Below are positions 40,303 through 48,160 of a stretch of 64,000 nucleotides of DNA, in pieces. Location of the stretch: NCBI RefSeq assembly GCF_025822605.1, contig NZ_JACKTY010000029.1, positions 536,515-600,514 of the forward strand, given 5' to 3'. The notes below the pieces were generated by a model. It did no database searches and was not told the origin of the DNA. It worked only from the letters and a program-made list of their open reading frames with translations. Both the position numbers and the translations under genes were made by a program. Source of the stretch: Mycolicibacterium komossense (GTDB lineage Bacteria > Actinomycetota > Actinomycetes > Mycobacteriales > Mycobacteriaceae). Each line of letters starts with the position of its first letter. Within the stretch, counting starts at the first letter, position 1.

Positions 40303-40362
40303 TCGGCCTGTCATTTGACTGGCCGCTTGGGGGATGAGACTGTCGCCCACCGATCAGAGGAC
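40303..40362 (-). promoter_or_regulatory. Promoter remnant D
   Basis: The palindrome is eroded (40345-40362, about 15 of 18 positions agree with the family consensus). The second motif at 40303-40324, GGCCAGTCAAATGACAGGCC in gene direction, is well kept at the usual 20-base spacing. The -10 and leader hairpin are deleted. Confidence 0.65.
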
Positions 40363-40489
40363 GATCGCAGATGCCCCGCTCTGAGCGAGTCGCCCACCGT
40401 GAGCGAATTCGTTCGGAAAATCAATTCGCTGCTATATGGGCAATTCGCTCGGAGCCGGGCACAACAGCACACGGTTCCGCGCCGCCGCG

Positions 40490-41155
40490 CTGATCTCCCC
40501 TACTCCAGGTACGGCACGGTCCGGACCAACAGGGGAAACGCCGCCCACCGGTTGGCCAGGTGGATCCGGCCCCGCGGCACCGCGTCGGCTTCAGCGTGCA
40601 ACGTAGGCACCAAAACACTGCTTGAAGCGGTACCGCGGATAGTGCTGCTGCAGCTCCGCCAGCCAGGCCGGGCCGATCGTGTCGAGTCGACGTCCCACAC
40701 AGTCAGCCATGGAACCCGCGTGCACGAGACCCGCCGGATCACTGAGGTCATGGTCGGCCCCCGCAGTGACATGGCCGCAAATGGCACTCGCAACCGCTTC
40801 GGCAACGGCCGGATCGGCACCCACTCGGCCAGCAATTGCTGTGCGCGCTCACCGCCGGTGACCGCGAAACATCGTCCCGGCGTGGGGTGTTCCAGGTTGA
40901 TGTCGTGCATCAGGGCAGTCAGATAAGACGGCTCGTCGTCGACGGTGACACCCTCGACGGTGGCGAGCGCCTTGCCGAGGAAGTACGTGCGGTAGGAATG
41001 CGCCAGGACGAACGGCGACCGAGGCGGTATCGGACGACGCCGACCAGGGCGCCAGGGACGTCACGCAGGATCGCCCCGACCAGATGGCAGTGCTCCCGTG
41101 GGGACAGATTGCCGCCGGTGCGCTGAGCCCAGTCCCAGTCCAGAGTGACGCCCAT
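40490..41155 (-). pseudogene. HD-domain protein with three frameshifts
   Basis: Pieces of one protein follow in order: MGVTLDWDWAQRTGGNLSPR from 41155; then in another frame SYLTALMHDINLEHPTPGRC with the HD-type residues, up to QQLLAEW near 40828; then GADPAVAEAVASAICGHVTA to FKQCFGAYVAR at 40591; finally ADAVPRGRIHLANRWAAFPL to a stop near 40500. The order and continuity suggest an HD-superfamily metal-dependent phosphohydrolase. Three frame changes make it non-functional unless they are sequencing errors. It lies downstream of heme oxygenase on the same strand. Confidence 0.7.
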
Positions 41156-41172
41156 GAAGGGCGACGATAGAA

Positions 41173-41823
41173 CTAGCGGCGGTAGGCCGGCAGGTTTCCC
41201 GCGAGTTCGTCGAATACCGACTGATTCAGGCTGAACGCGACCTTGACCTCGTCGACCGCACGATCGATATCGTCGGCGTCCAGGCCTAGCCCGTCGATCC
41301 GGTCGCGATAGGAGTCTTTGTAGGGCTTGGGGCGCATCGGGAAGTCGTAGAACGCAAGCCCCGCGCCGCCCAACTCGAAGCTGCGGTCAAGGATCCGACC
41401 AATGGCCTGGCCACCGGAGAGGTCACCGAGGTAACGGGTGTAGTGGTGGGCCACCAAGGCCCCACCCCAGGAGGCGTCGATGATTCGGTCCCGGTAGGCC
41501 TGCGCGGCGACGGATTCCACCTCACGCGGACCGCCGGGTGCCCAATGCTCCAGGTCCTGGTCGATCGCGGTGAGGCGTTCCAGCGCCGGGTCGTAGACCG
41601 CGGCGACGATCGGATCCTCACGACGGGCCCGGACGGCGTCCTCCAGCGCGGCGTAGACCGTGCGCAGCCGCAACAGATAGTCGACGTAGCCCTGCTCGTT
41701 GACCCGGCCTGCGAGCAGTTCCGAGACGAACGGCGACTGTTCGGCGGCGCTATGTTCTTGGGCCGAGCCTTCTTTCATAGCGACGGACAACGGACGGACG
41801 GCCTCGGCGGCGCTCAGCGACAT
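41173..41823 (-). CDS. Heme oxygenase (biliverdin-producing)
   Basis: A 216-residue heme oxygenase of the HmuO/HO-1 type. The proximal His is in AQEHSAAEQSPFVSELL near residue 22, and the distal helix is YLGDLSGGQAIGRILDR near residue 130. It opens heme with O2 and reductant to release iron, CO and biliverdin, unlike MhuD, the better-known mycobacterial enzyme. ATG 41823 is the family start. The TetR gene lies upstream on the same strand, with two TGACA...TGTCA palindromes between them. Confidence 0.93.
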   Translation of the reverse strand: MSLSAAEAVRPLSVAMKEGSAQEHSAAEQSPFVSELLAGRVNEQGYVDYLLRLRTVYAALEDAVRARREDPIVAAVYDPALERLTAIDQDLEHWAPGGPREVESVAAQAYRDRIIDASWGGALVAHHYTRYLGDLSGGQAIGRILDRSFELGGAGLAFYDFPMRPKPYKDSYRDRIDGLGLDADDIDRAVDEVKVAFSLNQSVFDELAGNLPAYRR

Positions 41824-41862
41824 GCTCTGCTCCAGAAATGGTCGACGCTTACCCAACAGGTC

Positions 41863-41897
41863 TGACAACGTGTCAAAACGATTATGACAGTCTGTCA
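41863..41897. promoter_or_regulatory. Double operator upstream of heme oxygenase
   Basis: TGACA-ACG-TGTCA (41863-41875) and TGACAG-T-CTGTCA (41885-41897) are two perfect inverted repeats, 22 bases centre to centre (two helical turns). They lie 40-75 bases before the heme oxygenase start and just after the TetR gene. Likely operator for that TetR protein. Confidence 0.68.
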
Positions 41898-41930
41898 GGA
41901 AGCTAGCACGGTGGCGAGCAGATGTGGGAG

Positions 41931-42497
41931 CTACGTTTTCGCGCCGAGCGCGCGCAGCACGAACCGCTCGATCGCCGAGACCGGCAGATCGCGCGGGGCC
42001 AGACAAGCGTGGATCAGCGACATCGTGGCGGTCTCGTCCTCGATGGTGAACTGACCCCCGGCAGCGCCGGCGGTCAGGATTTCCCGCAGCACATCTTCGA
42101 TGGCGACGACGTGTTCGCGGATGGCGCGCATGGTGTCCATCGACAATGCGCCGTACAACTGCGGACCCAGTCCCATATGGAATTGCTGACCCGCATCGAG
42201 CTGGTACCTGATGTACATCCGCAGGCGCTCGACCGGATCGTCGACCCCGGTCAGGTCGGCGCGCAGGCCGTCGATGTACCGGCTGGTCTCGTGCGACGCG
42301 AACGCGACGACCACCGCTTCCTTGTCGGCGAAGTGATGGTAGATCGCCGTACGCCCGATATCGGCGGCGGCCGCGAGTTTGGCCATCGTGATCGCATCGA
42401 AGCTGTGCTCAGCCATCAACGCGGCGAACGCCTCGAAAACACGTCGTTGGACGTGTTCGCGGTGCGCCTCCACAGAGGGGGCGGTGATCTTGGGCAC
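41931..42497 (-). CDS. TetR family regulator, probably of heme oxygenase
   Basis: A 188-residue TetR protein. The DNA-binding part runs from EHSFDAITMAKLAAAADIGR to TAIYHHFADKEAVVVAFASH (residues about 30-68). The rest is helical, as in the ligand domain of the family. It begins 20 bases after the tiny exported protein B, and heme oxygenase follows on the same strand, so the three may share a transcript started at promoter B, with a second start at the double operator. Heme as ligand would make sense but is unproven. Confidence 0.88.
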   Translation of the reverse strand: MPKITAPSVEAHREHVQRRVFEAFAALMAEHSFDAITMAKLAAAADIGRTAIYHHFADKEAVVVAFASHETSRYIDGLRADLTGVDDPVERLRMYIRYQLDAGQQFHMGLGPQLYGALSMDTMRAIREHVVAIEDVLREILTAGAAGGQFTIEDETATMSLIHACLAPRDLPVSAIERFVLRALGAKT

Positions 42498-42517
42498 GTC
42501 GCGACTCTAACCTGGGC

Positions 42518-42757
42518 TTATTTGATGCCCTGCATCCGCTGCCAGTGGTGATGCTCGCGCGAACCCGGCTTGATATTGGTGCCGTTGACGCCTTGGCCAC
42601 CCCCGGCGTAATTCTTGCCGGCATGGATCTGCGGGCCCGGGTTGGGGACCACGATGCTGTTGCCTGCGTGACTGGTCGCTGCCACGCCCACCGCGAGCAG
42701 CGCGGGCGCGATGGCCAGGGCGGCTCCTGCTGCAAGGCGACGGAAGGTGGCGTTCAT
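42518..42757 (-). CDS. Tiny exported protein B of a promoter-sharing family
   Basis: A 79-residue protein: signal peptide MNATFRRLAAGAALAIAPAL with cleavage near HAG-NS, then about 48 polar residues rich in Gly and Asn, ending REHHHWQRMQGIK. ATG 42757 follows CACACAAGGAG. It is paralogous to A and D in the signal region, while the mature parts differ. The 20-base gap to the TetR gene suggests a joint transcript. Function unknown. Confidence 0.8.
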   Translation of the reverse strand: MNATFRRLAAGAALAIAPALLAVGVAATSHAGNSIVVPNPGPQIHAGKNYAGGGQGVNGTNIKPGSREHHHWQRMQGIK

Positions 42758-42819
42758 CGGAAACTCCTTGTGTGAGTTAGCTTTTCAGTTTCCCTGCCGG
42801 TGCGTTCCGGCCTTGAGAC

Positions 42820-42902
42820 AACTATGTCGCACTCACGCACGTCAGCCCGTCAGCTGACTGGCCCCTCCAACAGATGAGCCACGTGTCCTCCGATCGGTGG
42901 AC
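42820..42902 (-). promoter_or_regulatory. Promoter region B with palindrome
   Basis: In gene direction: box GTCCACCGATCGGAGGAC (42885-42902), 21 bases, second motif GGCCAGTCAGCTGACGGG (42842-42863), then GCGACATAGTTGTCTC, with the -10 at about 42819-42828. A leader hairpin GCCGG/CCGGC is at 42796-42811. The box ends 2 bases from the stop of the GH16 gene. Confidence 0.75.
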
Positions 42903-42904
42903 GA

Positions 42905-43747
42905 CTACCAGACGCGTACCCAGTCGATGAGCATGTCGGCGGGGTAGGTGCCCGAACTGGGGTCGCCGCCACCGGAGCCCGCAACCGCGAGATCCAGCAC
43001 GGGAAACAGCTGGTAACCGGGCTCGTTGAACTGCCAGTCGGGCAGCGATTGCGCCGCGACGTTGAAGTAGGGCAGCGCCCCGTCGGAGTAGTCCTTCCAG
43101 AACCGCATACCCGCGTCGTCCCACTGGACTCGCCAGTTGTGCCAGGCGCTGTCCGGCGCGATGGTCTGGCTGACGTGCTCGCCACCGTTGAGCTTCGCGT
43201 GCACGGCGGTGCCCGCAGCCCACTTGCCGTTGCCGTACCACTCCATGATGTCGACTTCGCCGCCGTTGACCGGGCTGTTGTTGGCCAGATACCAGGCCGG
43301 CCAGGCACCCGGGGTGAGGCAGTTCAGCTTGATGCGCGCTTCCCAGGTGGTGCCGATGCCGCCGCGCCATTTTCCGAAGACTTTGCCGCTGTAGTACGTG
43401 TTGCCGTCTTTCGCGGCATGGAAGACGAGGTTGGACTTGCCGTCCTGGTAGACGTTGCGGCGGTCGTCGCGGTACTGACCGACGTTCTCGGGTAGCTCCC
43501 AGAACGTCGGGTCCTCCATTGTTTCCCGGGCCAGCGCCACCTCCCACTTCGACGGATCGGGCGCAGAACCCGCGGGACCGTTGAAATCGTCCTGGAAAAG
43601 GTAGGTCTGACCAGCCGGTGCGGCGGGAAGGGGCAGGCGCCCGGTGGGCACGTCCGGTCGCGGCTGGTCCGCACGAGCTTCGGCGATCGGGATGGTGGCC
43701 GCCAGGAGGCCAAGCCCCGTCATCATCATCGCGCGGCGGCGATCCAT
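42905..43747 (-). CDS. Secreted glycoside hydrolase family 16 protein
   Basis: A 280-residue exported glucanase-type enzyme. The N terminus MDRRRAMMMTGLGLLAATIP has an RRR start like a Tat signal, cleaved near ARA. The jelly-roll domain carries the GH16 active site GGEVDIMEWYG (ExDxxE) near residue 163, with FGKWRGGIGTTWEARIKL before it. The family cleaves beta-1,3/1,4-glucans, agar or carrageenan; the substrate here is open. The ATG at 43747 fits GGAGGT about 10 bases upstream; 43756 is the alternative. It ends at palindrome B. Confidence 0.87.
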   Translation of the reverse strand: MDRRRAMMMTGLGLLAATIPIAEARADQPRPDVPTGRLPLPAAPAGQTYLFQDDFNGPAGSAPDPSKWEVALARETMEDPTFWELPENVGQYRDDRRNVYQDGKSNLVFHAAKDGNTYYSGKVFGKWRGGIGTTWEARIKLNCLTPGAWPAWYLANNSPVNGGEVDIMEWYGNGKWAAGTAVHAKLNGGEHVSQTIAPDSAWHNWRVQWDDAGMRFWKDYSDGALPYFNVAAQSLPDWQFNEPGYQLFPVLDLAVAGSGGGDPSSGTYPADMLIDWVRVW

Positions 43748-43842
43748 TTCAGGCATGACCTCCATACAAGCCCGAACCGCGGCCCGCGAGCAAGTCGCCG
43801 GGTTCGCTGGGAGGCCCTTGCGCCCTGGATACCGCCCACCGG

Positions 43843-44067
43843 CTACTGAACTCCCGTGTTGGTGGTGACTGGCGCAGGCACATCCCCGCTGAGGCGATGG
43901 GCCAAGTCGGGAAACGCCAGGTAAACCACCAATCCGACGACAAGACACGTGATGACGGTACGAATCACCCGCTGCCACAGCCGCCAGGTGAACCACGCCG
44001 CGGCCAGCGCGCCGGCGCCCGTCGCCGACATTCCGACGGCATGCGTCGTCAGATCCGGAATGCTCAT
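43843..44067 (-). CDS. Small membrane protein
   Basis: A 74-residue protein starting MSIPDLTTHAVGMSATGAGA, with a hydrophobic stretch VITCLVVGLVVYLAFPDLA after a basic segment WRLWQRVIRT. It probably spans the membrane twice. It lies between the GH16 gene and the AhpD-like gene on the same strand. No family recognised. Confidence 0.5.
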   Translation of the reverse strand: MSIPDLTTHAVGMSATGAGALAAAWFTWRLWQRVIRTVITCLVVGLVVYLAFPDLAHRLSGDVPAPVTTNTGVQ

Positions 44068-44244
44068 CGGGGACCATCTTGCCGCCAAACGCTGGCCCGA
44101 TCGGGGACCCTCGGCAGTGTCGCTTCCGGGTGGACGTCGTTCACCCACTCGATCACCCCGGGTGGCAGGCACCGATCGCATGGGTGTTGGAGATCGCGAT
44201 GGGCAGTGACTGCTCACCGACTTCGCCGATCCACGCCGACCCCG

Positions 44245-44721
44245 TCATCTCGCCGTTCCCGTTGAGCTCGCCCGCACGGGGTGCCTGCTCAGGATCGACA
44301 CCCGGTTGAACGCGTTGATGGCGATAGCCACCCACACGATTGCCGAGAGTTCCTCCTCGGTGAGCACGGCACGGGCGCGGGCGTACTCGCGTTCGGCGGT
44401 GTCGTGATCAGGCAACTCGGTGGTGATCTCGGCAAGCCGCAGCGCCGCCTGCTCACGCTCATCGAAAAGCTCCGTCTCGCGCCACTGTGACAGCGTCGCA
44501 AGCTGTTTCGGCGTCACACCAGCCTCGGCTGCTTTCCGGAAGTGCACTTCCAGACAGGTGGCACAGCCGTTGAGCAAGGACACCCGAACATTGATCAGCT
44601 CGACGAGTGTGCGCGGGAGTTCCGCTTCCTTCGCGGCATTGAAGACAGCAGTCGAGACACCGACGGCCGCGCGATAGGCCTCTGGTGTCTGCTTATCGAT
44701 CCAGACATGCTCGGCATCCAT
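44245..44721 (-). CDS. Carboxymuconolactone decarboxylase / AhpD-like protein
   Basis: A 158-residue protein of the AhpD superfamily. The redox or proton-relay motif CATCLEVHFRKAAEAG (CxxC...H) lies near residue 54. Members act as alkylhydroperoxidases or decarboxylases; the CxxC type usually reduces peroxides. Helical content and length fit. Its presence next to heme oxygenase and stress genes fits a redox role, which is inference. Confidence 0.87.
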   Translation of the reverse strand: MDAEHVWIDKQTPEAYRAAVGVSTAVFNAAKEAELPRTLVELINVRVSLLNGCATCLEVHFRKAAEAGVTPKQLATLSQWRETELFDEREQAALRLAEITTELPDHDTAEREYARARAVLTEEELSAIVWVAIAINAFNRVSILSRHPVRASSTGTAR

Positions 44722-44745
44722 CGTCCGAGCGTAGCGACGGGCGTG

Positions 44746-45057
44746 TCAGCTGGTGGGCAGGTGCGGCCGCCGGTCCGGATGGTCGGCGAACCACCGTTCC
44801 TCGACGCGCTTGACGCGGTGGTGCTCGAGGGCGACCAAGAGTCCACCCGCGGTCACCAGCGCCCCCGCGACGAGGCACAGCGGCAGTAGCCATTCGTCGT
44901 GTTGATAGGCCATCGCCGCCAGCATCCCGGCGATCGTCACCACTCCGAGCCCGATCAGCCACAGGCCGGGCAACCACAGGGTGTCGATGAACGATTCACC
45001 GGCATGCTGCTGAGTTGTGCGGGAGTGATCTATGGGGTCGTGATGGGCACCCTTCAT
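44746..45057 (-). CDS. Small membrane protein
   Basis: A 103-residue protein with two membrane segments (LWLIGLGVVTIAGMLAAMAY and LPLCLVAGALVTAGGLLVAL) and a charged C terminus (KRVEERWFADHPDRRPHLP). ATG 45057 follows AAGGGAG; ATG 45063 is also possible but too close to it. The gene ends 25 bases from the AhpD-like gene and may be co-transcribed with it. Unknown function. Confidence 0.65.
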   Translation of the reverse strand: MKGAHHDPIDHSRTTQQHAGESFIDTLWLPGLWLIGLGVVTIAGMLAAMAYQHDEWLLPLCLVAGALVTAGGLLVALEHHRVKRVEERWFADHPDRRPHLPTS

Positions 45058-45159
45058 GCGCATCTCCCTTCGATGCAGATAGACCTTTACGTTACGCCTG
45101 TTGTGACTCAGCTCACAGAGTTTGCCGATGCGGTCGGCGCCGGATGGAATCATGCAGCC

Positions 45160-45908
45160 ATGGGGACACCGGACTGGTTCGAGCAACTGATGGGCTTTCG
45201 CGAGACGGCGTCGCCCGCTACTCAGGCGATCACACGCAGGGGCCAGCGTGTGCAGTCGCCGCCGGCGCAGCCACCATCTACCGCAACTACTGCGTGCCGA
45301 TCGGCGACGAGGTCGGCCAGACGCGGCACCGCTTTCTCGACGGGCTGGCCCACGTGGGTGCAACCCTGTCGGAACACCTCGACATTCCCGCACACGACTT
45401 GTGGGAGATGCGAAACGGCTACGCGCTCTGCACATCCGAGGGTCTTGATGCGATCTCGGCAGCCCTGTCGAATGCCGACGAACGCCTGAGCCAGGAGCTG
45501 CGCGGCGAGCTCGCCATCGGCCTGCACCGCAATGTCGAGGTGACTCGCATCCCGGGCGAGACGCCGCATGTCTCGCAAGCCTTCTGCTCTGCACTGCCAG
45601 TCGCGTACAGCCACATTCCCGGCCAGAGGTGGGAATCGTTCGCGCGTCTGGTCCTGGAAGCGGCCTATGAAGCAACTCTCCTGGCCGCCGCAGAGGACGT
45701 CGATACGAATACCGTCCTCCTGACCCGCGTTGGCGGCAACGCCTTTGGCAATGATGACAACTGGATCGACGATGCCATCGTGCGAGCGCTGAGGACCGTC
45801 GAGCATGCAGGCCTCGACGTCCGACTCGTCAGCCACGGCAACATTCACCCGTCGATGCAGAGGATCGCCGATGACTGGAGCCGACACGGCCGCACGACGC
45901 CGCGGTGA
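45160..45908 (+). pseudogene. Conserved hypothetical protein with internal deletion and frameshift
   Basis: Starts MGTPDWFEQLMGFRETAS and then changes frame near 45225, continuing YSGDHTQGPACAVAAGAATI and ending with VLLTRVGGNAFGNDDNWIDD and LDVRLVSHGNIHPSM. From memory, the family (widespread, uncharacterised) has about 90 residues between the GFRE segment and the TQGPACA segment that are missing here. Together this suggests a deletion that also broke the frame. The C-terminal 225 residues remain open and could be expressed only by a new start. Confidence 0.6.
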
Positions 45909-45945
45909 TGCACAGATCAGCAAGCAGTATGGCCTCGACAACGAC

Positions 45946-45979
45946 TCAGGGCCCGGATGCCGAAGCATCCAGGCCCTGA
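45946..45979. terminator. Bidirectional hairpin
   Basis: Arms TCAGGGCCCGGATGC / GCATCCAGGCCCTGA with one mismatch and a CGAA tetraloop. It lies between two convergent genes (stop at 45908 plus, stop at 46004 minus) and belongs to the family seen behind genes A and D. Confidence 0.8.
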
Positions 45980-46003
45980 CCCCACTTCCGCGACAGTGGT
46001 GGC

Positions 46004-46135
46004 TTAGGCGTTGGTAGACATCCGATGCTTGTGGGCTTCGGCCTGGTTCGCGATCGTCGTGTCGTCCATCGAGATCAGGGCTGCGGCGACGGCCATCCCG
46101 ATCCCCGCGACGATCAGACCGACGATGATACTCAT
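46004..46135 (-). CDS. Tiny membrane or exported protein C of the promoter-sharing family
   Basis: A 43-residue protein: MSIIVGLIVAGIGMAVAAAL is one hydrophobic segment, followed by the polar ISMDDTTIANQAEAHKHRM. There is no obvious signal cleavage site, so it may stay in the membrane. ATG 46135 follows CACAAGGAG. It differs in sequence from A and B but its upstream region is nearly the same. It is divergent from the response regulator gene. Function unknown. Confidence 0.7.
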   Translation of the reverse strand: MSIIVGLIVAGIGMAVAAALISMDDTTIANQAEAHKHRMSTNA

Positions 46136-46190
46136 TGCTAATCTCCTTGTGCACGTGAACTTTTCAGTTCTGTCCCCGCCGTTCTCCGGC

Positions 46191-46281
46191 GATGAGATAA
46201 CTATCCCGCGCGCAGCGGCATCGGCCTGTCAGCCAAGTGGTGGATAGACCGGATGAATCGCGTGTCCCCCGATAGGGGGAC
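46191..46281. promoter_or_regulatory. Promoter region C with palindrome, shared with the response regulator
   Basis: The box GTCCCCCTATCGGGGGAC in gene C direction (46264-46281) has 7-base arms GTCCCCC/GGGGGAC. The second motif is at 46221-46240 and the -10 (GATAGTTATCTC) at about 46191-46205; the leader hairpin CGCCG/CGGCG is at 46177-46191. The box lies about 60 bases before the response regulator start on the other strand, so it could control both. Confidence 0.75.
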
Positions 46282-46332
46282 CCCCTCGCCCCGGCTGTGG
46301 GAAGCTCACTTCGTGCGAAAGACGGTGCGCTG

Positions 46333-46971
46333 ATGATGGAAAAGGTCCGAGTCGTGGTCGGGGACGATCACCCGCTGTTCCGCGACGGGGTGGTGCGTGC
46401 GCTGCAGAACAGCGGCGAGATCGAAATCGTGGCCGAGGCCGACGACGGAACATCGGCGCTGGAGGCGATCAGAACCCACAAACCGCAGGTCGCCCTGCTG
46501 GATTACCGCATGCCGGGGATGGACGGAGCAGAAGTCGCCGCCGCGGTCACCCGCGACGAACTTCCCACCCGGGTGCTACTGATCTCAGCGCACGATGACG
46601 CGGCCATCGTCTACCACGCCCTACAGGAAGGTGCGGCAGGCTTTCTGCCCAAGGAATCGAGCCGCAGTGAAATCGTCGCCGCCGTCCTGAGTTGCGCCAA
46701 GGGGCACGATGTCGTGCCCGCATCGATGGCGGCCGGCCTGGCCGGTGAGATTCGGAAGCGCAACGAACCCTCGGGGCCGACGCTCAGCGCCCGCGAACGC
46801 GAAGTACTCGTCATGATCGCGGACGGCAAAACCGTCCCCGCCATCGCCGGTGAGTTGTATCTGGCGCCGTCGACCGTCAAAACCCACGTGCAGCGGCTGT
46901 ACGAGAAGCTCGGCGTCAACGACCGGGCCGCAGCCGTTGCCGAGGCCATGCGGCGCCGACTGCTGGAATAG
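46333..46971 (+). CDS. NarL/FixJ family response regulator
   Basis: A 212-residue response regulator. The receiver domain has DDHPLFRDG near the N terminus, the phospho-acceptor Asp in VALLDYRMPGMDG (residue about 55) and LPKESSRSEIV. The LuxR-type helix-turn-helix is TLSAREREVLVMIADGKTVP followed by LAPSTVKTHVQRLYEKLGV. Start ATG 46333 or 46336. The sensor kinase gene begins 4 bases downstream. It is the natural candidate for binding the shared palindromes, being the only LuxR-type regulator nearby. Confidence 0.93.
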   Translation: MMEKVRVVVGDDHPLFRDGVVRALQNSGEIEIVAEADDGTSALEAIRTHKPQVALLDYRMPGMDGAEVAAAVTRDELPTRVLLISAHDDAAIVYHALQEGAAGFLPKESSRSEIVAAVLSCAKGHDVVPASMAAGLAGEIRKRNEPSGPTLSAREREVLVMIADGKTVPAIAGELYLAPSTVKTHVQRLYEKLGVNDRAAAVAEAMRRRLLE

Positions 46972-46975
46972 CGGA

Positions 46976-48160
46976 GTGCGATCACTCAACCCCATCGTCG
47001 ACTACCTCGCCGCGGAACCAGTGCGGGTGGCGGCGGCACTCCGGCTGCCGATGATCGGCCTGATCGTGTTGATCACCAACGTCGGCGCGGTCAAGAACTG
47101 GCTTCCCGCTGTCTACAACACGACGCTGCTCGTCTATTTCATCGCCGCGGTGCTCTGGTTGTCCATCGTGCTGCGTGGGCGGGTGCCGGCCTGGACGGGC
47201 TGGCTGTCGACGACGATCGACATCGTCGCCATCGTGACGCTGTGCCTGTCTTCCGGCGGCGCCACCGCCTGGCTGTTGCCGGTCTTCTTTCTGCTGCCGA
47301 TCCTGATCGCGTTCCAGGACCGGCCTTGGCTGACCGGGGCGCTCGGCGCGGCCACCGCGGTGGCGTACCTCGCGGTGTGGATCGTCTACTCCAAACGCGA
47401 CGACACGGTCGGGCTGCCGAACATCGTCTACGTCCACTTCGCTTTCCTGTTCTGGTTCGCACTCGCCACCACCGCCCTGTGCCTGGTGCTGTCCCGACGC
47501 ACGGCCCGGGTGAAAACGCTGCTCGAAATGCGGCGTCAACTGGTGTCGGAATCGATGCGCGCAGATGAGATCTCCAGCCGAGAACTGGCCGAAACACTGC
47601 ACGACGGGCCGCTGCAGAATCTGCTGGCCGCCCGTCTGGATTTGGAAGAACTCGCCGAGCGCTACCACGACCCGGACCTCGAAGCCGTACGCCTGGCCGT
47701 GACCCGCACCGCCACGCAGCTACGGTCGACGCTGACGACGCTTCATCCGGCGGTGCTGGCGGAGCTCGGGTTGGCAGCCGCGGTACGCGAACTGGTGCAC
47801 CAATATGCCGGTCGGGATCACTTCGACATCGAGACCGAGCTGACCGACGTCGGTAAGCCGCTCGTCCAGGACCTGCTGTACCGGGCGGCCCGCGAGCTGC
47901 TGACCAACGTCGTCAAACATGCCGACGCCACCCGCGTACTGATCCGCCTCGAGCGCGACGATCGCTGGATCACCCTGTCGGTGATCGACAACGGCAAAGG
48001 GTTCGACCCGGCACTCGTCGACAAACGGATCACCGAGGGACATATCGGGCTGGCATCGCTGGTCGCGCGGGCCGAGGCGATGGGCGGGACGATGGAGTTC
48101 GTCCCGGCCGAGGGCGGTGGCACCCGGGCGACCATCACCACGCCGGCCGCCGCCGCCTGA
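46976..48160 (+). CDS. NarX/DesK-type sensor histidine kinase
   Basis: A 394-residue kinase. Five or six membrane segments make up residues about 15-180, a sensor region embedded in the membrane. The HisKA_3 phospho-acceptor His is in LAETLHDGPLQNLLAARLDL near residue 206, and the HATPase part has ELLTNVVKHADATRV and VIDNGKGFDPALV. GTG 46976 lies 4 bases after the response regulator stop, so both are co-translated. The signal cannot be read from the sequence; a membrane or redox signal is possible. Confidence 0.92.
   Translation: MRSLNPIVDYLAAEPVRVAAALRLPMIGLIVLITNVGAVKNWLPAVYNTTLLVYFIAAVLWLSIVLRGRVPAWTGWLSTTIDIVAIVTLCLSSGGATAWLLPVFFLLPILIAFQDRPWLTGALGAATAVAYLAVWIVYSKRDDTVGLPNIVYVHFAFLFWFALATTALCLVLSRRTARVKTLLEMRRQLVSESMRADEISSRELAETLHDGPLQNLLAARLDLEELAERYHDPDLEAVRLAVTRTATQLRSTLTTLHPAVLAELGLAAAVRELVHQYAGRDHFDIETELTDVGKPLVQDLLYRAARELLTNVVKHADATRVLIRLERDDRWITLSVIDNGKGFDPALVDKRITEGHIGLASLVARAEAMGGTMEFVPAEGGGTRATITTPAAAA

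Noticed and set aside
44089..44110. Half match to the shared 18-bp box before the small membrane protein at 43.8 kb
   Set aside because: Only one arm (GATCGGGGAC) fits, the second motif and -10 are missing and the distance to the start is wrong.
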